Assembly (NCBI RefSeq): GCF_001742225.1
Contig: NZ_CP017076.1
Coordinates: 310,001 to 374,000, forward strand
Origin: Novosphingobium resinovorum
Lineage (GTDB): Bacteria > Pseudomonadota > Alphaproteobacteria > Sphingomonadales > Sphingomonadaceae
Direction: 5' to 3'
DNA length: 64,000 bases
A program made the position numbers and the translations under genes. Numbering within the stretch: the stretch's first letter is position 1; the number at the start of each line of letters is the position of its first letter. Under the pieces are notes generated by a model. The model was not told the DNA's origin, made no database searches, and saw only the letters and a list, made by a program, of their open reading frames with translations. Shown here in pieces: positions 52,401 through 60,719 of this stretch.

Positions 52401-52801
52401 GGCTCGGCCTCGTCGGACTGCCGCAGGCGTGGCTGTTCCAGATCGCCTTCGCCGCGATCTCGCCGCTGATCGACCTCGCGCTGGTGGTCTCGATCATCGG
52501 CACCGCGCTGCGGGTCTCGGCCCATGGCTGGGCGCAGACCAGCGGGGACGTCGGCATGATGGGCGCCTACTGGATCGCCTTCACCGCGATCGATGTGCTG
52601 TGCGGATGGATCGCTTATCGCCTCGACGGCGGACGGGCGCGCTACCCGGCGCACCTGCTGGTGGCGCAGCGACTGGTATATCGCCAGATCATGTACTGGG
52701 TCGTGATCCGCGCGATCGCCTCGGCTGTGGCCGGGTGGGTCGTGGGCTGGGGCAAGCTGGAGCGTACCGGTTCCGTCTCGGCCCAGCTTGCCGCAGGATG
52801 A
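49493..52801 (+). CDS. Three-domain GH18-like / polysaccharide deacetylase / GT2 glycosyltransferase
   Basis: An 1102-residue membrane protein. After one membrane segment (about 20-42) come an extracytoplasmic GH18-like domain (about 80-390; YAGLVMDLEALP keeps the last D-x-E of the catalytic motif), a NodB-type deacetylase (about 455-640; IALTFDDGPDPAWTPRIL and GNHTYTHPNL hold the metal ligands), membrane helices near 680-715, a cytoplasmic GT2 domain (about 730-970; SVIIPAYNEE, VADDGSKDGT, ALDADT, EDQDLT, QRFRWAFG) and four or more C-terminal membrane helices. It could polymerise, export, deacetylate and trim an N-acetylated glycan in one chain. The product is unknown. It is a single gene. 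Confidence 0.9.
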   Translation: MSKPIFYDPTGRRSRWARGVLAALLVIVLLGAAAFATTLVAVPAQQELELPTPRLKPSTLHGSPLKHALKSWLPRGRKGPGQKPLSIGFYLPGNDASFLSLVHHGNDLDWVVPALINVAGPQHQVTVEPDARFDRLVAGQSHHFKVLPMVQNVASDGWDGAGTAALLHDPAQRLALAKRLAGAVTQGNYAGLVMDLEALPTRAMPDYLAFLRSLHAALPKGTSLAVTTPADDEGGWPLEALAKATDKVIFMAYDQHWEGGTPGPIAAQDWFVHEVQGALKRIGSEHLVVALGSYAYDWHGDQTDALAIEDAWLAAHDSAAKISFDPASGNAGFAYDDEQTHHTIWMLDAATSWNELSALKRLGIGDMALWRLGTEDSGFWNDLGAFRKGGTPDLSTPRALSSADIEGSGEILRITATPRDGQRAVRADGNGMIREETYAALPTPYVVQRSGGTDPKRIALTFDDGPDPAWTPRILRELEAAHVPATFFVIGENALGSPGLLKRIVADGDELGNHTYTHPNLANAGPRQTRLELNATQRLVEAYTGRSMTLFRAPYFGDAEPTTPDELGPALAAQEAGYTVVGLHVDPNDWQRPGADAIVDQVLQQVHSATPENATNVVLLHDGGGDRAQTVAALPRIIAALKGEGYTFVTASQLVGIPQARAMPAISTTDLAAVRVDVAAFVALMAVAAVLAWVFYLAISLGIARAVIMAALAWYQSRRKRAEPPHFEPAVSVIIPAYNEERVIAASVARVLASDYPALQVIVADDGSKDGTSEIVRSVFGDDPRVTLLTLQNGGKASALNRALLQATGEIVIALDADTQFEPETIRRLARWFADPQLGAVAGDARVGNRVNLVTRWQAVEYITAQNLERRALAGFDAMTVVPGAVGAWRRAALDSVGGYPEDTLAEDQDLTIAIQRAGWRVTYDPRAVAWTEAPESFTALAKQRFRWAFGTLQCLWKHRAVIRTRKPAGLGLVGLPQAWLFQIAFAAISPLIDLALVVSIIGTALRVSAHGWAQTSGDVGMMGAYWIAFTAIDVLCGWIAYRLDGGRARYPAHLLVAQRLVYRQIMYWVVIRAIASAVAGWVVGWGKLERTGSVSAQLAAG

Positions 52802-52804
52802 TGC

Positions 52805-53872
52805 TTACCAGGCGGCGCGTTCCTCCGGCGTGAGCGGCAGCGGCATCGAGCGCCCCCCCCGTGCGGAGGCGGCACCGGCTTCCAGCACGGCCATCACCGC
52901 TAGCGCTTCGATCGGGCGCACCGGCGGCGGGGCGTCGCCCGCCAGCGCGGCGGCGACGGCGGTGTAGAATCCACGCTGGTCGCCGGGCGTGGCGGGGATG
53001 GAGCGGGGCTCGCCGGAACCGTCGTAAACGACGAGGGCGTCGGCATCTTCGCCCCAGCCCGGCGCGCCGGGCCGCAGTCCGGCGAGGAGCTGCACTTCCT
53101 GGCCGTCGGCCTTGAGCTTGACCGCGCTGCCGCCCGTGCCGTGAACGGTGAAGCGCGCCGATCCGCCCGCGACGAGCATCCCGGCATGGACGACGACCCG
53201 CAGTTGCCCATATTCGAGTACGGCATGCGCCCAATCGTCGACTTGTGCGCCGTCGCGCTGGATGGCGACGCTGGCGGTGACGCTGTCGGGCAACCCGAAC
53301 AGCGCGAGCGCCTGATCGACCATGTGCGGGCCGAGGTCGAACCACACACCCGCACCTGGCGCGGCATTCTCACGCCAACGGTCGCGCACTTGCGGTCGGA
53401 AGCGGTCGATGCGGGATTCGAAGTGAGTGACGCGGCCGATTGCTCCATCCTCGATGGCACGCCGCACCGTCAGGAAATCGCTGTCCCAGCGGCGGTTGTG
53501 GAAGACCTGAAGGTGACGGCCGGTCGTTTCGGCCAATGCCACCAGGCCGCGCGCCTCCTGCAGATCGAGCGCGAAGGGCTTGTCGACGACGACGTGGCGC
53601 CCCGCTTCCAGCGCCGTGCGGGCGAGCGGCGCGTGCGTGTCGTTGGGCGTCGCGACGACGACGAGATCGACCGTGTCGTCGGCGATCAGCGCCTCGGGCG
53701 CGGCATGGACTGTCACTCCGGGAAAGTCGGCATGGACCTTGCCCGCATCCCGCGAGGCGACGGCGTGAAGCACGAGACCATCGCACGCGGCGATCAGCGG
53801 GGCGTGGAAGGTCTTTCCGGCAAAGCCATAGCCCAGCAGGCCGACGCGGATGGGGCGGGCAGGGGTATCCAT
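52805..53872 (-). CDS. Gfo/Idh/MocA-family NAD(P)-dependent oxidoreductase
   Basis: A 355-residue dehydrogenase. The Rossmann motif VGLLGYGFAGKTFHAPLI is at the front, VATPNDTHAPLARTALEAG follows, and VVVDKPFALD carries the family E/D-K-P catalytic lysine. C-terminal substrate domain ends near LPLTPEERAAW. Typical substrates are sugars, inositols and related polyols. The ATG at 53872 has GAAGGA upstream. It reads away from the TonB receptor, and a LacI-type palindrome lies 84 bases before it. It is convergent with the glycosyltransferase gene. Confidence 0.9.
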   Translation of the reverse strand: MDTPARPIRVGLLGYGFAGKTFHAPLIAACDGLVLHAVASRDAGKVHADFPGVTVHAAPEALIADDTVDLVVVATPNDTHAPLARTALEAGRHVVVDKPFALDLQEARGLVALAETTGRHLQVFHNRRWDSDFLTVRRAIEDGAIGRVTHFESRIDRFRPQVRDRWRENAAPGAGVWFDLGPHMVDQALALFGLPDSVTASVAIQRDGAQVDDWAHAVLEYGQLRVVVHAGMLVAGGSARFTVHGTGGSAVKLKADGQEVQLLAGLRPGAPGWGEDADALVVYDGSGEPRSIPATPGDQRGFYTAVAAALAGDAPPPVRPIEALAVMAVLEAGAASARGGRSMPLPLTPEERAAW

Positions 53873-53955
53873 GGGCGTGATCCTTCGCGTTGTGCTTCCT
53901 GGCGGATCTACGCAGTCCGGGCAGGCAATCAACCGCGCCAAGGCAAAAGACCTAA

Positions 53956-53969
53956 TGATAACGTTTACA
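53956..53969. promoter_or_regulatory. LacI-type operator A (before the dehydrogenase)
   Basis: TGATAACGTTTACA, a 14-base near-palindrome centred on CG, close to the TGTAAACGTTACA in front of the lacI gene in this window. It lies 84 bases upstream of the dehydrogenase start. Confidence 0.6.
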
Positions 53970-54255
53970 TTACGCGAGTGAAAAATGAACGACCGGATGG
54001 GTCTCTGAACCCGCCCGGGATGGCGCTCCGATTTGTCCGACCAGAGGCCGGATGCGGCCTAAACATGCTGGTTTTATGCGTGTTAGTGCCATCGCGTTTG
54101 ATCTCTCGTACCTTTGGCCATGAGGGTGTGATTCGGGGTATGACGCCACAGCTGGCGCTATCGGGTTTTCGCGGTTCGGTGATTGGGCGTGGCGCAGATT
54201 TCCAAGGTTTTTCTGGTAGATACCTTCATGAGCGGTAGATTTGCTACGTCAAAAA

Positions 54256-54268
54256 TGAAAACGTTACC
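54256..54268. promoter_or_regulatory. LacI-type operator B (receptor side)
   Basis: TGAAAACGTTACC matches TGTAAACGTTACA before lacI at 11 of 13 positions. It lies 152 bases before the receptor start. Confidence 0.55.
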
Positions 54269-54374
54269 CTTCGGAAGATTTTCAAAAAATTATTATGAAA
54301 CAATGAATTGAATGTATTGCTGCATCGTTCCCAAAACGACCCGCTTGCAATCATCCGCGAATCGGTCATTGTAA

Positions 54375-54389
54375 TGAAAACGTCAATCA
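54375..54389. promoter_or_regulatory. Weak LacI-type operator C (receptor side)
   Basis: TGAAAACGTCAATCA keeps the left half TGAAAACG of site B but its right half is degenerate. It lies 31 bases before the receptor start, where a bound repressor would block transcription. Confidence 0.35.
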
Positions 54390-54419
54390 TTCCAGAACGG
54401 GTCACAGGGAGTTCCAGTC

Positions 54420-56552
54420 TTGCTCAAGCGTCTAACGTTCACTGCCAGCGCGCTTTCCATAGCCGCAGCCTTCGCGCAGCCTGCTTTTGCCCAGAATGCG
54501 GGTACGGACTCCGCTTCCGCGGCCGATGGCGCGTCGGAGGGCCTCGGCGAGATCGTCGTCACCGCGACCAAGCGTGAGACCAGCGCGCAGAGCACCCCGA
54601 TCGCGATGACCGTCGCGAGCGGCGAGGAACTCTCCAAGGCGGGCGTCACCGACGTCAACGCGCTTTCCAACATCGCGCCGACCGTCAACATCGCCCAGAA
54701 CAACGCCAATACCATGATCACCATTCGCGGCGTGTCCAGCCGCGACTACTCGGAAACGGGTGATCCGGCGGTCGCCGTCTCGGTCGACAACTTCTACCTG
54801 CAGCGCGCCTTCGCGCTCAACGCGGCGATGTTCGACGTGGAGCGCATCGAAGTCCTGCGCGGCCCGCAGGGCACGCTGTACGGCCGCAACGCCACGGCAG
54901 GTGCGGTCAACATCGCGACGGTCAAGCCGACCGACGACTGGAAGCTCGATGCCGCTGCCGAGATCGGCAACTACGGCACCCTCAACTTCGACGTCGGCGC
55001 GACCGTGCCGGTCAGCGACACCCTGAGCTTCCGCTTCGCGGGCACCCGCAAGACCCACGAAGGCTACCGCGACAACCCGGGCCTCAAGGACGGCGACGAC
55101 GGCAACGTGACGGGCGGCCGCGTCCATGCGCTGTGGACCCCGACCAGCCGCCTCTCGATCCTCGTCACCGGCGAGATGACCCGCGTGGACGGCGTCGGCT
55201 CGACCATCAAGGCGGTGCCCTATACCGACGTCAATTCCGACGGCTCGCTGGAGATCGGCTCGTCGAAGAAGTTCGAGCTGAACAACCAGGGCTATACCCG
55301 CATCCGCACCAAGGCCGTGCGCACCGCGATCTCCTACGACATGGACTTCGCGACCCTGAGCTTCTTCGGCGGCTTCCAGAAGTCGACGCTGAACCGCGAC
55401 AACGATCAGGACGGCGGCACGCTCTACAACTACGGCTTCCAGCAGAACGAAGACGTCAAGGACCAGAACTACGAACTGCGTCTCAGCTCGAACAACAAGA
55501 CCGGCTTCACCTGGCAGGTCGGCGGCTACTTCTTCAAGGAGACCGACGCGCTGCTGACCTACTTCCAGGTCCACGGGCTCGCGGTCGATCCGTTCAACTT
55601 CTATACCTTCGACTACGACGTGGGCAGCAAGTCCAAGGCCGTCTTCGCGCAGGTCGGTTACGACCTGACCGACAAGCTGAAGCTGGAAGCGGGCGTCCGC
55701 TACACCAAGGACAACAAGTACCAGGTCGGCTACAACGACATCGCCGGTGCCTATTCGACCCTCGACAACCACTATTCGGGCGATCAGGTCACCTGGCACT
55801 TCGGCGCGAACTATCAGGTCACGCCCGACAACCTGTTCTATGCCAAGGTCGACAAGGGCTACAAGGCGGGCGGTTACACCACCAACTCCTCGTTCGGTCC
55901 CGAGCAGATCATCGCCTATGAGATCGGCACCAAGAACCGCTTCCTGAACAACACGCTGCAGGTCAACCTGAGCGGCTTCTACTACGACTACAAGGACCTG
56001 CAGACCCAGCAGGAAGATCCGGCGACGGCGCTCGTCTACACCCTCAACGCGGGCAAGGCGCGCGTTTGGGGTGCGGAACTCGAAACGCTGTGGCAGGTCA
56101 CCCCGGACACACGCATCGACGCCAACGTGGCGTGGCTCGATGCGAAGTATGCGGAATTCTGCACCGTCACCGCGGCCTCCTGCCCGGCGGCCAGCGACTT
56201 GTCCGGCAACCGCCTGACGCAGGCTCCGGAATGGACGCTTTCGGGCGGCATCCAGCATGACTTCCACCTGCTGGGCGGCACCCTGACCCCGCGTGTCCAG
56301 ACCCGTTACCAGTCGAAGAGCTACTTCACGTTCTACAATACGGCGGCCGAACAGCAGGGCGCCTACTGGAAGAGCGACGCGCAGGTCACCTACACGCCCG
56401 ACGACGGCCCGTTCTCGATCACCGCATACGTGCGCAACATCGAGAACAATACGATCCTGACGGCGAACAGCAACGCCGGCTATGCCAGCGCCTACCTCGT
56501 CCAGTTCGCTCCGCCGCGTACGTACGGCGCGCGCCTGACCTACTCGTTCTGA
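54420..56552 (+). CDS. TonB-dependent outer-membrane receptor
   Basis: A 710-residue TonB-dependent receptor. Signal peptide 1-25 (ending AFAQ), TonB-box-like GEIVVTATKRE, plug domain (about 50-165; VERIEVLRGPQGTLYGRNAT) and a barrel ending in phenylalanine (GARLTYSF), the signal for barrel assembly. The start is TTG with GGGAG eight bases upstream. Given the LacI sites in front and the amidase-RutA genes behind it, it likely brings in the compound broken down by this cluster. A terminator-like hairpin after it may lower expression of the genes behind. Confidence 0.93.
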   Translation: MLKRLTFTASALSIAAAFAQPAFAQNAGTDSASAADGASEGLGEIVVTATKRETSAQSTPIAMTVASGEELSKAGVTDVNALSNIAPTVNIAQNNANTMITIRGVSSRDYSETGDPAVAVSVDNFYLQRAFALNAAMFDVERIEVLRGPQGTLYGRNATAGAVNIATVKPTDDWKLDAAAEIGNYGTLNFDVGATVPVSDTLSFRFAGTRKTHEGYRDNPGLKDGDDGNVTGGRVHALWTPTSRLSILVTGEMTRVDGVGSTIKAVPYTDVNSDGSLEIGSSKKFELNNQGYTRIRTKAVRTAISYDMDFATLSFFGGFQKSTLNRDNDQDGGTLYNYGFQQNEDVKDQNYELRLSSNNKTGFTWQVGGYFFKETDALLTYFQVHGLAVDPFNFYTFDYDVGSKSKAVFAQVGYDLTDKLKLEAGVRYTKDNKYQVGYNDIAGAYSTLDNHYSGDQVTWHFGANYQVTPDNLFYAKVDKGYKAGGYTTNSSFGPEQIIAYEIGTKNRFLNNTLQVNLSGFYYDYKDLQTQQEDPATALVYTLNAGKARVWGAELETLWQVTPDTRIDANVAWLDAKYAEFCTVTAASCPAASDLSGNRLTQAPEWTLSGGIQHDFHLLGGTLTPRVQTRYQSKSYFTFYNTAAEQQGAYWKSDAQVTYTPDDGPFSITAYVRNIENNTILTANSNAGYASAYLVQFAPPRTYGARLTYSF

Positions 56553-56599
56553 TCGGAACTGCGGGATGGTCCTTCTCTCCTCCGGACTGTCCCGCGCTC

Positions 56600-56645
56600 C
56601 CTCCCACCCTCCGCGAGCGCAAGCGCGAAGGGTGGGAGGCCCCTT
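56600..56645 (+). terminator. Terminator after the TonB receptor gene
   Basis: CCTCCCACCCT (56600-56610) pairs with AGGGTGGGAGG (56629-56639) and is followed by CCCCTTTTT. The inner loop CGCGAGCGCAAGCGCG can fold further. It lies between the receptor and amidase genes and may be an attenuating end. Confidence 0.8.
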
Positions 56646-56691
56646 TTTCCCATCCGCCTCGAAACACGCGATCCTCGCGGACAGGACAGCC

Positions 56692-58059
56692 ATGCCACAC
56701 GATCTCGTCGAACTTGCCGAAGCGATCGCCAGCGGAGCCCTGAGCGCCGTCGATGCGGTCACCGACGCACTGGAGCGCGCCGAGGACTGGCGAGGGCTCA
56801 ATGCCTTCGTCGCGATCGAGGCCGAGGCCGCGCTCGACCAGGCACGGGCCTGCGATGAACAGCGCAGGCGCGGATCGCTGCGCGGGCCGCTCCACGGCGT
56901 GCCGCTCGCGCACAAGGACATGTTCTTCCGTGCCGGTATTCCCACCGAGGCGGGCTCGAAGATCTGGCGCGGCCACGTCCCCGCCGAGACATCACCGCTG
57001 ATGGCCCGGTTGGCTGCGGCGGGCGCGATCACCATTGGCCGCCTCCACATGGCCGAGTTCGCGATGGGGCCGACAGGACACAACGCGCACCTCGGCCGCT
57101 GCCGCAACCCGTGGAACGCCGAGGCGATCTCGGGCGGCTCGTCGTCAGGCTCGGGCGCGGCGGTCGGTGCGCGCATCGTCACCGGCGCGCTGGGATCGGA
57201 TACCGGCGGTTCTGTCCGGCTTCCGGCCGCGTTCTGCGGCGTGGCTGGGCTCAAGCCGACCAACGGCCTTCTGCCCGACACGGCGATGATGCCGCTGTCG
57301 AAGACGCTCGATACGGCGGGGCCGCTCTCCACTTCCAGCCGGTCTCTGGCCCGCCTGATGGACGTTCTGGTGGACGGCGAATACGAGGCTGGCCTCATCG
57401 CCGACTGCTCGGGTCTGACGATCGGCGTGCCGACCAGCTACTTCACCGATGACCTTCACCCTGAAGTCGCCGCTGCCTTCGCGGCCGCGCGGCAGGTCTT
57501 CGCGGACCTCGGCGCGAAAGTCGTCGATGTCGCCATTCCCGACCACTCCGGCTATCCCGCGATCGCCGCCGAGATATGGGCTCCCGAAGCCGCCGCCTTC
57601 CACGCACGCCACCTGGCGGAGCGGGCGGAAGATTTCGGTGACCAGGTGCGCAACCGCCTGCTGGCGGGCGCCGCGGTCTCTCCCGATACCTATCTCGCCG
57701 CGCTCGGCCGCCGTAAATCCGCGCAGTCCGACATGCTGAGCGGCCCGTTCGCCAAGGTCGACCTGCTGCTCACCCCCGCCGCGCGCTTCCCGGTGCCCAT
57801 GGCCGAACAGGTCGGCGCAACCGGCGGCGATGCGATGCAGGCGATGGTCGCGGAGCTATCCGCGCTTACCCGCACGATCTCGATGCTGGGCTTCCCGGCG
57901 CTCGTCACGCCGATGGGCTTCGACGCGCGCGGGCTGCCGCTGGCGCTGCAACTCGTCGGCGCTCCGAATTCCGAACAATGCTTGCTGCGTGGAGGGTTTG
58001 CCTATGAACAGGCGACTTCCTGGCTCGCGCGCGTACCGTCTCCGCCTCCTCTCCCTTAA
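56692..58059 (+). CDS. Amidase-signature hydrolase 1
   Basis: A 455-residue amidase. The catalytic lysine is in PLAHKDMFF (near 77), the [15 protein letters not shown] stretch gives the second serine, and [14 protein letters not shown] carries the nucleophile serine. The rest matches the Glu-tRNA amidotransferase A/amidase family in length. It directly precedes the RutA-like gene (25 bases), so an amide or ureido compound formed by that enzyme is a likely substrate. AGGACA precedes the ATG. Confidence 0.9.
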   Translation: MPHDLVELAEAIASGALSAVDAVTDALERAEDWRGLNAFVAIEAEAALDQARACDEQRRRGSLRGPLHGVPLAHKDMFFRAGIPTEAGSKIWRGHVPAETSPLMARLAAAGAITIGRLHMAEFAMGPTGHNAHLGRCRNPWNAEAISGGSSSGSGAAVGARIVTGALGSDTGGSVRLPAAFCGVAGLKPTNGLLPDTAMMPLSKTLDTAGPLSTSSRSLARLMDVLVDGEYEAGLIADCSGLTIGVPTSYFTDDLHPEVAAAFAAARQVFADLGAKVVDVAIPDHSGYPAIAAEIWAPEAAAFHARHLAERAEDFGDQVRNRLLAGAAVSPDTYLAALGRRKSAQSDMLSGPFAKVDLLLTPAARFPVPMAEQVGATGGDAMQAMVAELSALTRTISMLGFPALVTPMGFDARGLPLALQLVGAPNSEQCLLRGGFAYEQATSWLARVPSPPPLP

Positions 58060-58084
58060 ACTTCCCTCTCCCAGGAGCACTGCA

Positions 58085-59167
58085 ATGGATATTGGTCTGT
58101 TCATCCCCATCGGCAACAACGGTTGGCTGATTTCCGAGAACGCTCCGCAGTACAAACCCAGCTTCGAAATGAACAAGAAGCTGGTCCAGACGGCCGAAGG
58201 CTATGGCTTCGATTTCGCGCTGTCGATGATCAAGCTGCGTGGCTTCGGCGGCAAGACCGAGTTCTGGGACTACAACCTGGAAAGTTTCACGCTGATGAGC
58301 GCGCTCGCCGCCGTCACCAGCAAGATCAAGCTGTTCGCCTCGACGGCTATTCTGACCCTGCCGCCCGCGATGGTCGCGCGCATGGCCGTGACGATCGACA
58401 GCGTCGCGCCGGGCCGCTTCGGCGTCAACGTCGTCACCGGCTGGGCCAAGGGTGAATACGAGCAGATGGGCATGTGGCCGGGCGACGCCTACTTCGGCCA
58501 CCGCTACGACTACGCCAGCGAATACGTGCAGGTGATGAAGGACCTGTGGGCCGAGGGCAAGTCGGACTTCAAGGGCGAGCACTTCCAGATGGAAGACTGC
58601 CACATGCAGCCCAAGCCCAGCACCGGCAAGATCGAGATCGTCGGCGCGGGCCAGTCGGCGCGCGGGATGGAGTTCGTCTCCAACTACGGCGACTACAACT
58701 TCGTCACGGCGGGCGGCCTCAACAAGCCGACCAAGCATGCGCCGACCGTCGAGGCGCTGGTCGAAGCGGCCGCCAAGACCGGCCGCGACGTGGGCGCCTA
58801 CATCCTGTGCATGGTGATCGCCGACGAGACCGACGAGAAGGCCATGGCCAAGTGGCAGTCCTACCGCGAAGGCGCCGACGTCGATGCGCTGGCGTGGATG
58901 AGCGATCAGGGCGCTGCCGACAAGACCGCCGGCGAAGGCTCGACCGCGCGTCACATCAACCTGCCGGAAGGCGCGGTGAACCTCGGTATCGGCACGTTCG
59001 TCGGTTCTTATGAAACCGTGGCAAAGCTGCTCGACGAAGCGGCCTCGGTGCCCGGCACCAAGGGCATCATGCTGACCTTCGACGACTTCGAGCAGGGCCT
59101 CGTGAACTTCGGCGAGAAGGTGCAGCCGCTGATGGCCTGCCGTCAGGATCGCCTCGTCGCGGCCTGA
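58085..59167 (+). CDS. rutA: RutA-like flavin-dependent pyrimidine monooxygenase
   Basis: A 360-residue LLM-class (bacterial luciferase-like) monooxygenase. From memory of E. coli RutA, the N-terminal [53 protein letters not shown] and the C-terminal [20 protein letters not shown] are near-identical in pattern, and the length (363 in E. coli) agrees. RutA opens the uracil ring with FMNH2 and O2. The usual partners RutB-RutG are absent; an amidase lies upstream and another further on. AGGAG stands seven bases before the ATG. The substrate may be uracil or a related cyclic ureide. Confidence 0.85.
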   Translation: MDIGLFIPIGNNGWLISENAPQYKPSFEMNKKLVQTAEGYGFDFALSMIKLRGFGGKTEFWDYNLESFTLMSALAAVTSKIKLFASTAILTLPPAMVARMAVTIDSVAPGRFGVNVVTGWAKGEYEQMGMWPGDAYFGHRYDYASEYVQVMKDLWAEGKSDFKGEHFQMEDCHMQPKPSTGKIEIVGAGQSARGMEFVSNYGDYNFVTAGGLNKPTKHAPTVEALVEAAAKTGRDVGAYILCMVIADETDEKAMAKWQSYREGADVDALAWMSDQGAADKTAGEGSTARHINLPEGAVNLGIGTFVGSYETVAKLLDEAASVPGTKGIMLTFDDFEQGLVNFGEKVQPLMACRQDRLVAA

Positions 59168-59223
59168 TCTACGCTACCCTGAGGGCCCGGTCTCTCTCTC
59201 CATCGGGTCGTCCAATACCCTCG

Positions 59224-59255
59224 GCCGGTCACGCCCCCGCGTGACCGGCTTTTTT
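59224..59255 (+). terminator. Intrinsic terminator after rutA
   Basis: GCCGGTCACG, loop CCCCCG, CGTGACCGGC, then six T: a perfect 10-bp stem with a T-run, the clearest terminator in the window. Confidence 0.95.
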
Positions 59256-59278
59256 GCGCGGTAAGGTTCTGCTGCGAC

Positions 59279-59373
59279 CCTTCGACAAGCTCAGGGTGAG
59301 CGGATGTAGCGTAAGGGTTGGGCAGGCGGGGGCGTAAACCTCTCAAGCCCGCTCAGGCTGAGCTTGTCGAAGC
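59279..59373. repeat. TTCGACAAGCTCAG-type dispersed repeat, copy 2 (inverted pair)
   Basis: CTTCGACAAGCTCAGGGTGA near the left end and TCAGGCTGAGCTTGTCGAAG at the right end are inverted copies about 70 bases apart. The same word occurs at 45160-45237. It fills the gap between the convergent rutA and MFS genes. Confidence 0.75.
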
Positions 59374-59393
59374 CCCCGCAGCAAGGCGCTTCG

Positions 59394-60620
59394 TCAGGCG
59401 CGGGAAGCCATCGCCGCCCGCCCCGCCAGCAGCGCGCCAAGGCCCGCAACCCAGCTCACCAGCAGGAAGCTCGTCCCGTAATCGCCGGTAAAGCCGTAGA
59501 TCGTCGCCATCGCCGCCGGGCCGATCATCACGCCGAGGAAGGTGTAGACCAGCGACCCACCGATCACCCGGCCCGCATCCTCGGGCGCGCAGTGATGCGT
59601 GCATTCGGCCATGACGACGCCGTTCCAACCGCTCATGCAGAAGCCGAACAGGCACAGCACGCCGATCGCGACCACCGCAGGCAATGCGTCGATCCGCCAC
59701 AGCGCGATCATGCAGGCCATCGAGACCACGCCGATCACCGCCAGCACCGTGAACCCGCCGAAGCGGTCGCCCAGCCCGCCCCACGACACGCGGCCCAGCG
59801 CTCCGCAGGCCTGCACGCCCCCGGCGACAAGGCCCGCCGCGAACATCGACCAGTGATGCTCGACCAGCATGATCACCGCGAAGGCCGACAGCGAGAGCTG
59901 GATCGAGGAATAGAGCATCCCCAGCATCGCCAGCACCCGCAGCGGTGCCTTGCCCCAGACGAGGCGCTGCTCATAGACGAAGCCGCGCCAGACCGAGATC
60001 GTGACAGGCGCCGCTGGTCGCTCCGGCCCGCCCTTGAGCGCCAGAACCCCGATCATCGCGAAGCAGGGCACAGCGCCGAGCACGAAAGTCGTGCGCCAGC
60101 CCAGCCATCCTGCGAGCGCCGGGATCAGCAGCGCCGCCACCACGCCGCCGATCGGCACGCCAGCCTGCTTGATCGAGAAGATCAGCGAGCGCCGGTGCGG
60201 CGGCGTCACCGCGCCCAGTATCTGCGCCGAGGCCGGGTTCTGCACCCCATAGCCCACGCCGATCACCATCGAGGCCAGCAGGGCCAGCCACGGGCTCGCG
60301 CTCGTCAGCAAGAGCAGCGCGGTGCCGAAGCAGGCGAGGGCAAGCTGCTCCACCTGCACCGGCCCGCGATGCTGGATCAGTGTTCCCGCCATGGCAGAGG
60401 CGAACGTGCCCGCCGCGTAGATCACGCTGATCTGGTAACCGACGTAATGCGGTGCCAGCCCGAACTCACCGGCGACGAGCGGGGCGATTCCGGTCAGCGC
60501 CAGCGCCGTCATGGTCGACAGGATCTGGATCGTCGTCGTCGTCGCCAGCACCGAGGCGATCGAGGGCGCCCCAGTTTTGCTCGGGTCGGGCGCACTATGC
60601 GTTGAGGCTGTGGATGTCAT
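59394..60620 (-). CDS. MFS transporter
   Basis: A 408-residue major facilitator superfamily protein with about twelve membrane segments. MFS motifs are visible: a GTLIQHRGPVQVEQLAL loop 2-3, RRSLIFSIKQAGVPIGGVVA in the middle and GRVSWGGLGDRFGG between segments 8 and 9. No clear tie to a substrate family, but its place beside two amidases and RutA suggests uptake of the same nitrogen compound or its products. The ATG has no strong ribosome site. It is divergent from the second amidase. Confidence 0.88.
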   Translation of the reverse strand: MTSTASTHSAPDPSKTGAPSIASVLATTTTIQILSTMTALALTGIAPLVAGEFGLAPHYVGYQISVIYAAGTFASAMAGTLIQHRGPVQVEQLALACFGTALLLLTSASPWLALLASMVIGVGYGVQNPASAQILGAVTPPHRRSLIFSIKQAGVPIGGVVAALLIPALAGWLGWRTTFVLGAVPCFAMIGVLALKGGPERPAAPVTISVWRGFVYEQRLVWGKAPLRVLAMLGMLYSSIQLSLSAFAVIMLVEHHWSMFAAGLVAGGVQACGALGRVSWGGLGDRFGGFTVLAVIGVVSMACMIALWRIDALPAVVAIGVLCLFGFCMSGWNGVVMAECTHHCAPEDAGRVIGGSLVYTFLGVMIGPAAMATIYGFTGDYGTSFLLVSWVAGLGALLAGRAAMASRA

Positions 60621-60635
60621 TGCTGCACTGCATAA

Positions 60636-60649
60636 TGTAATGCTTTACA
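60636..60649. promoter_or_regulatory. Possible LacI-type operator between MFS and amidase 2
   Basis: TGTAATGCTTTACA has the TGTAA...TTACA arms of the LacI sites but TGCT instead of ACGT in the centre. It lies 15 bases before the MFS start and 71 before the amidase start. Weaker evidence than sites A, B and the lacI site. Confidence 0.35.
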
Positions 60650-60719
60650 CGCGCCAAGCGGGAAGTCACAATCGTGGGATATGGCGCTATGGCGCCGCCT
60701 GCTCGGGAGCCGAATTTCC

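Larger units (their letters stand above)
53873..54419. other. 547-base control region between divergent dehydrogenase and TonB receptor
   Basis: No gene is supported here. The region is clearly less GC-rich than its surroundings and carries three LacI-like sites (53956, 54256, 54375) and A/T-rich stretches suited to two divergent promoters. Its length leaves room for looping between sites. Confidence 0.6.
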
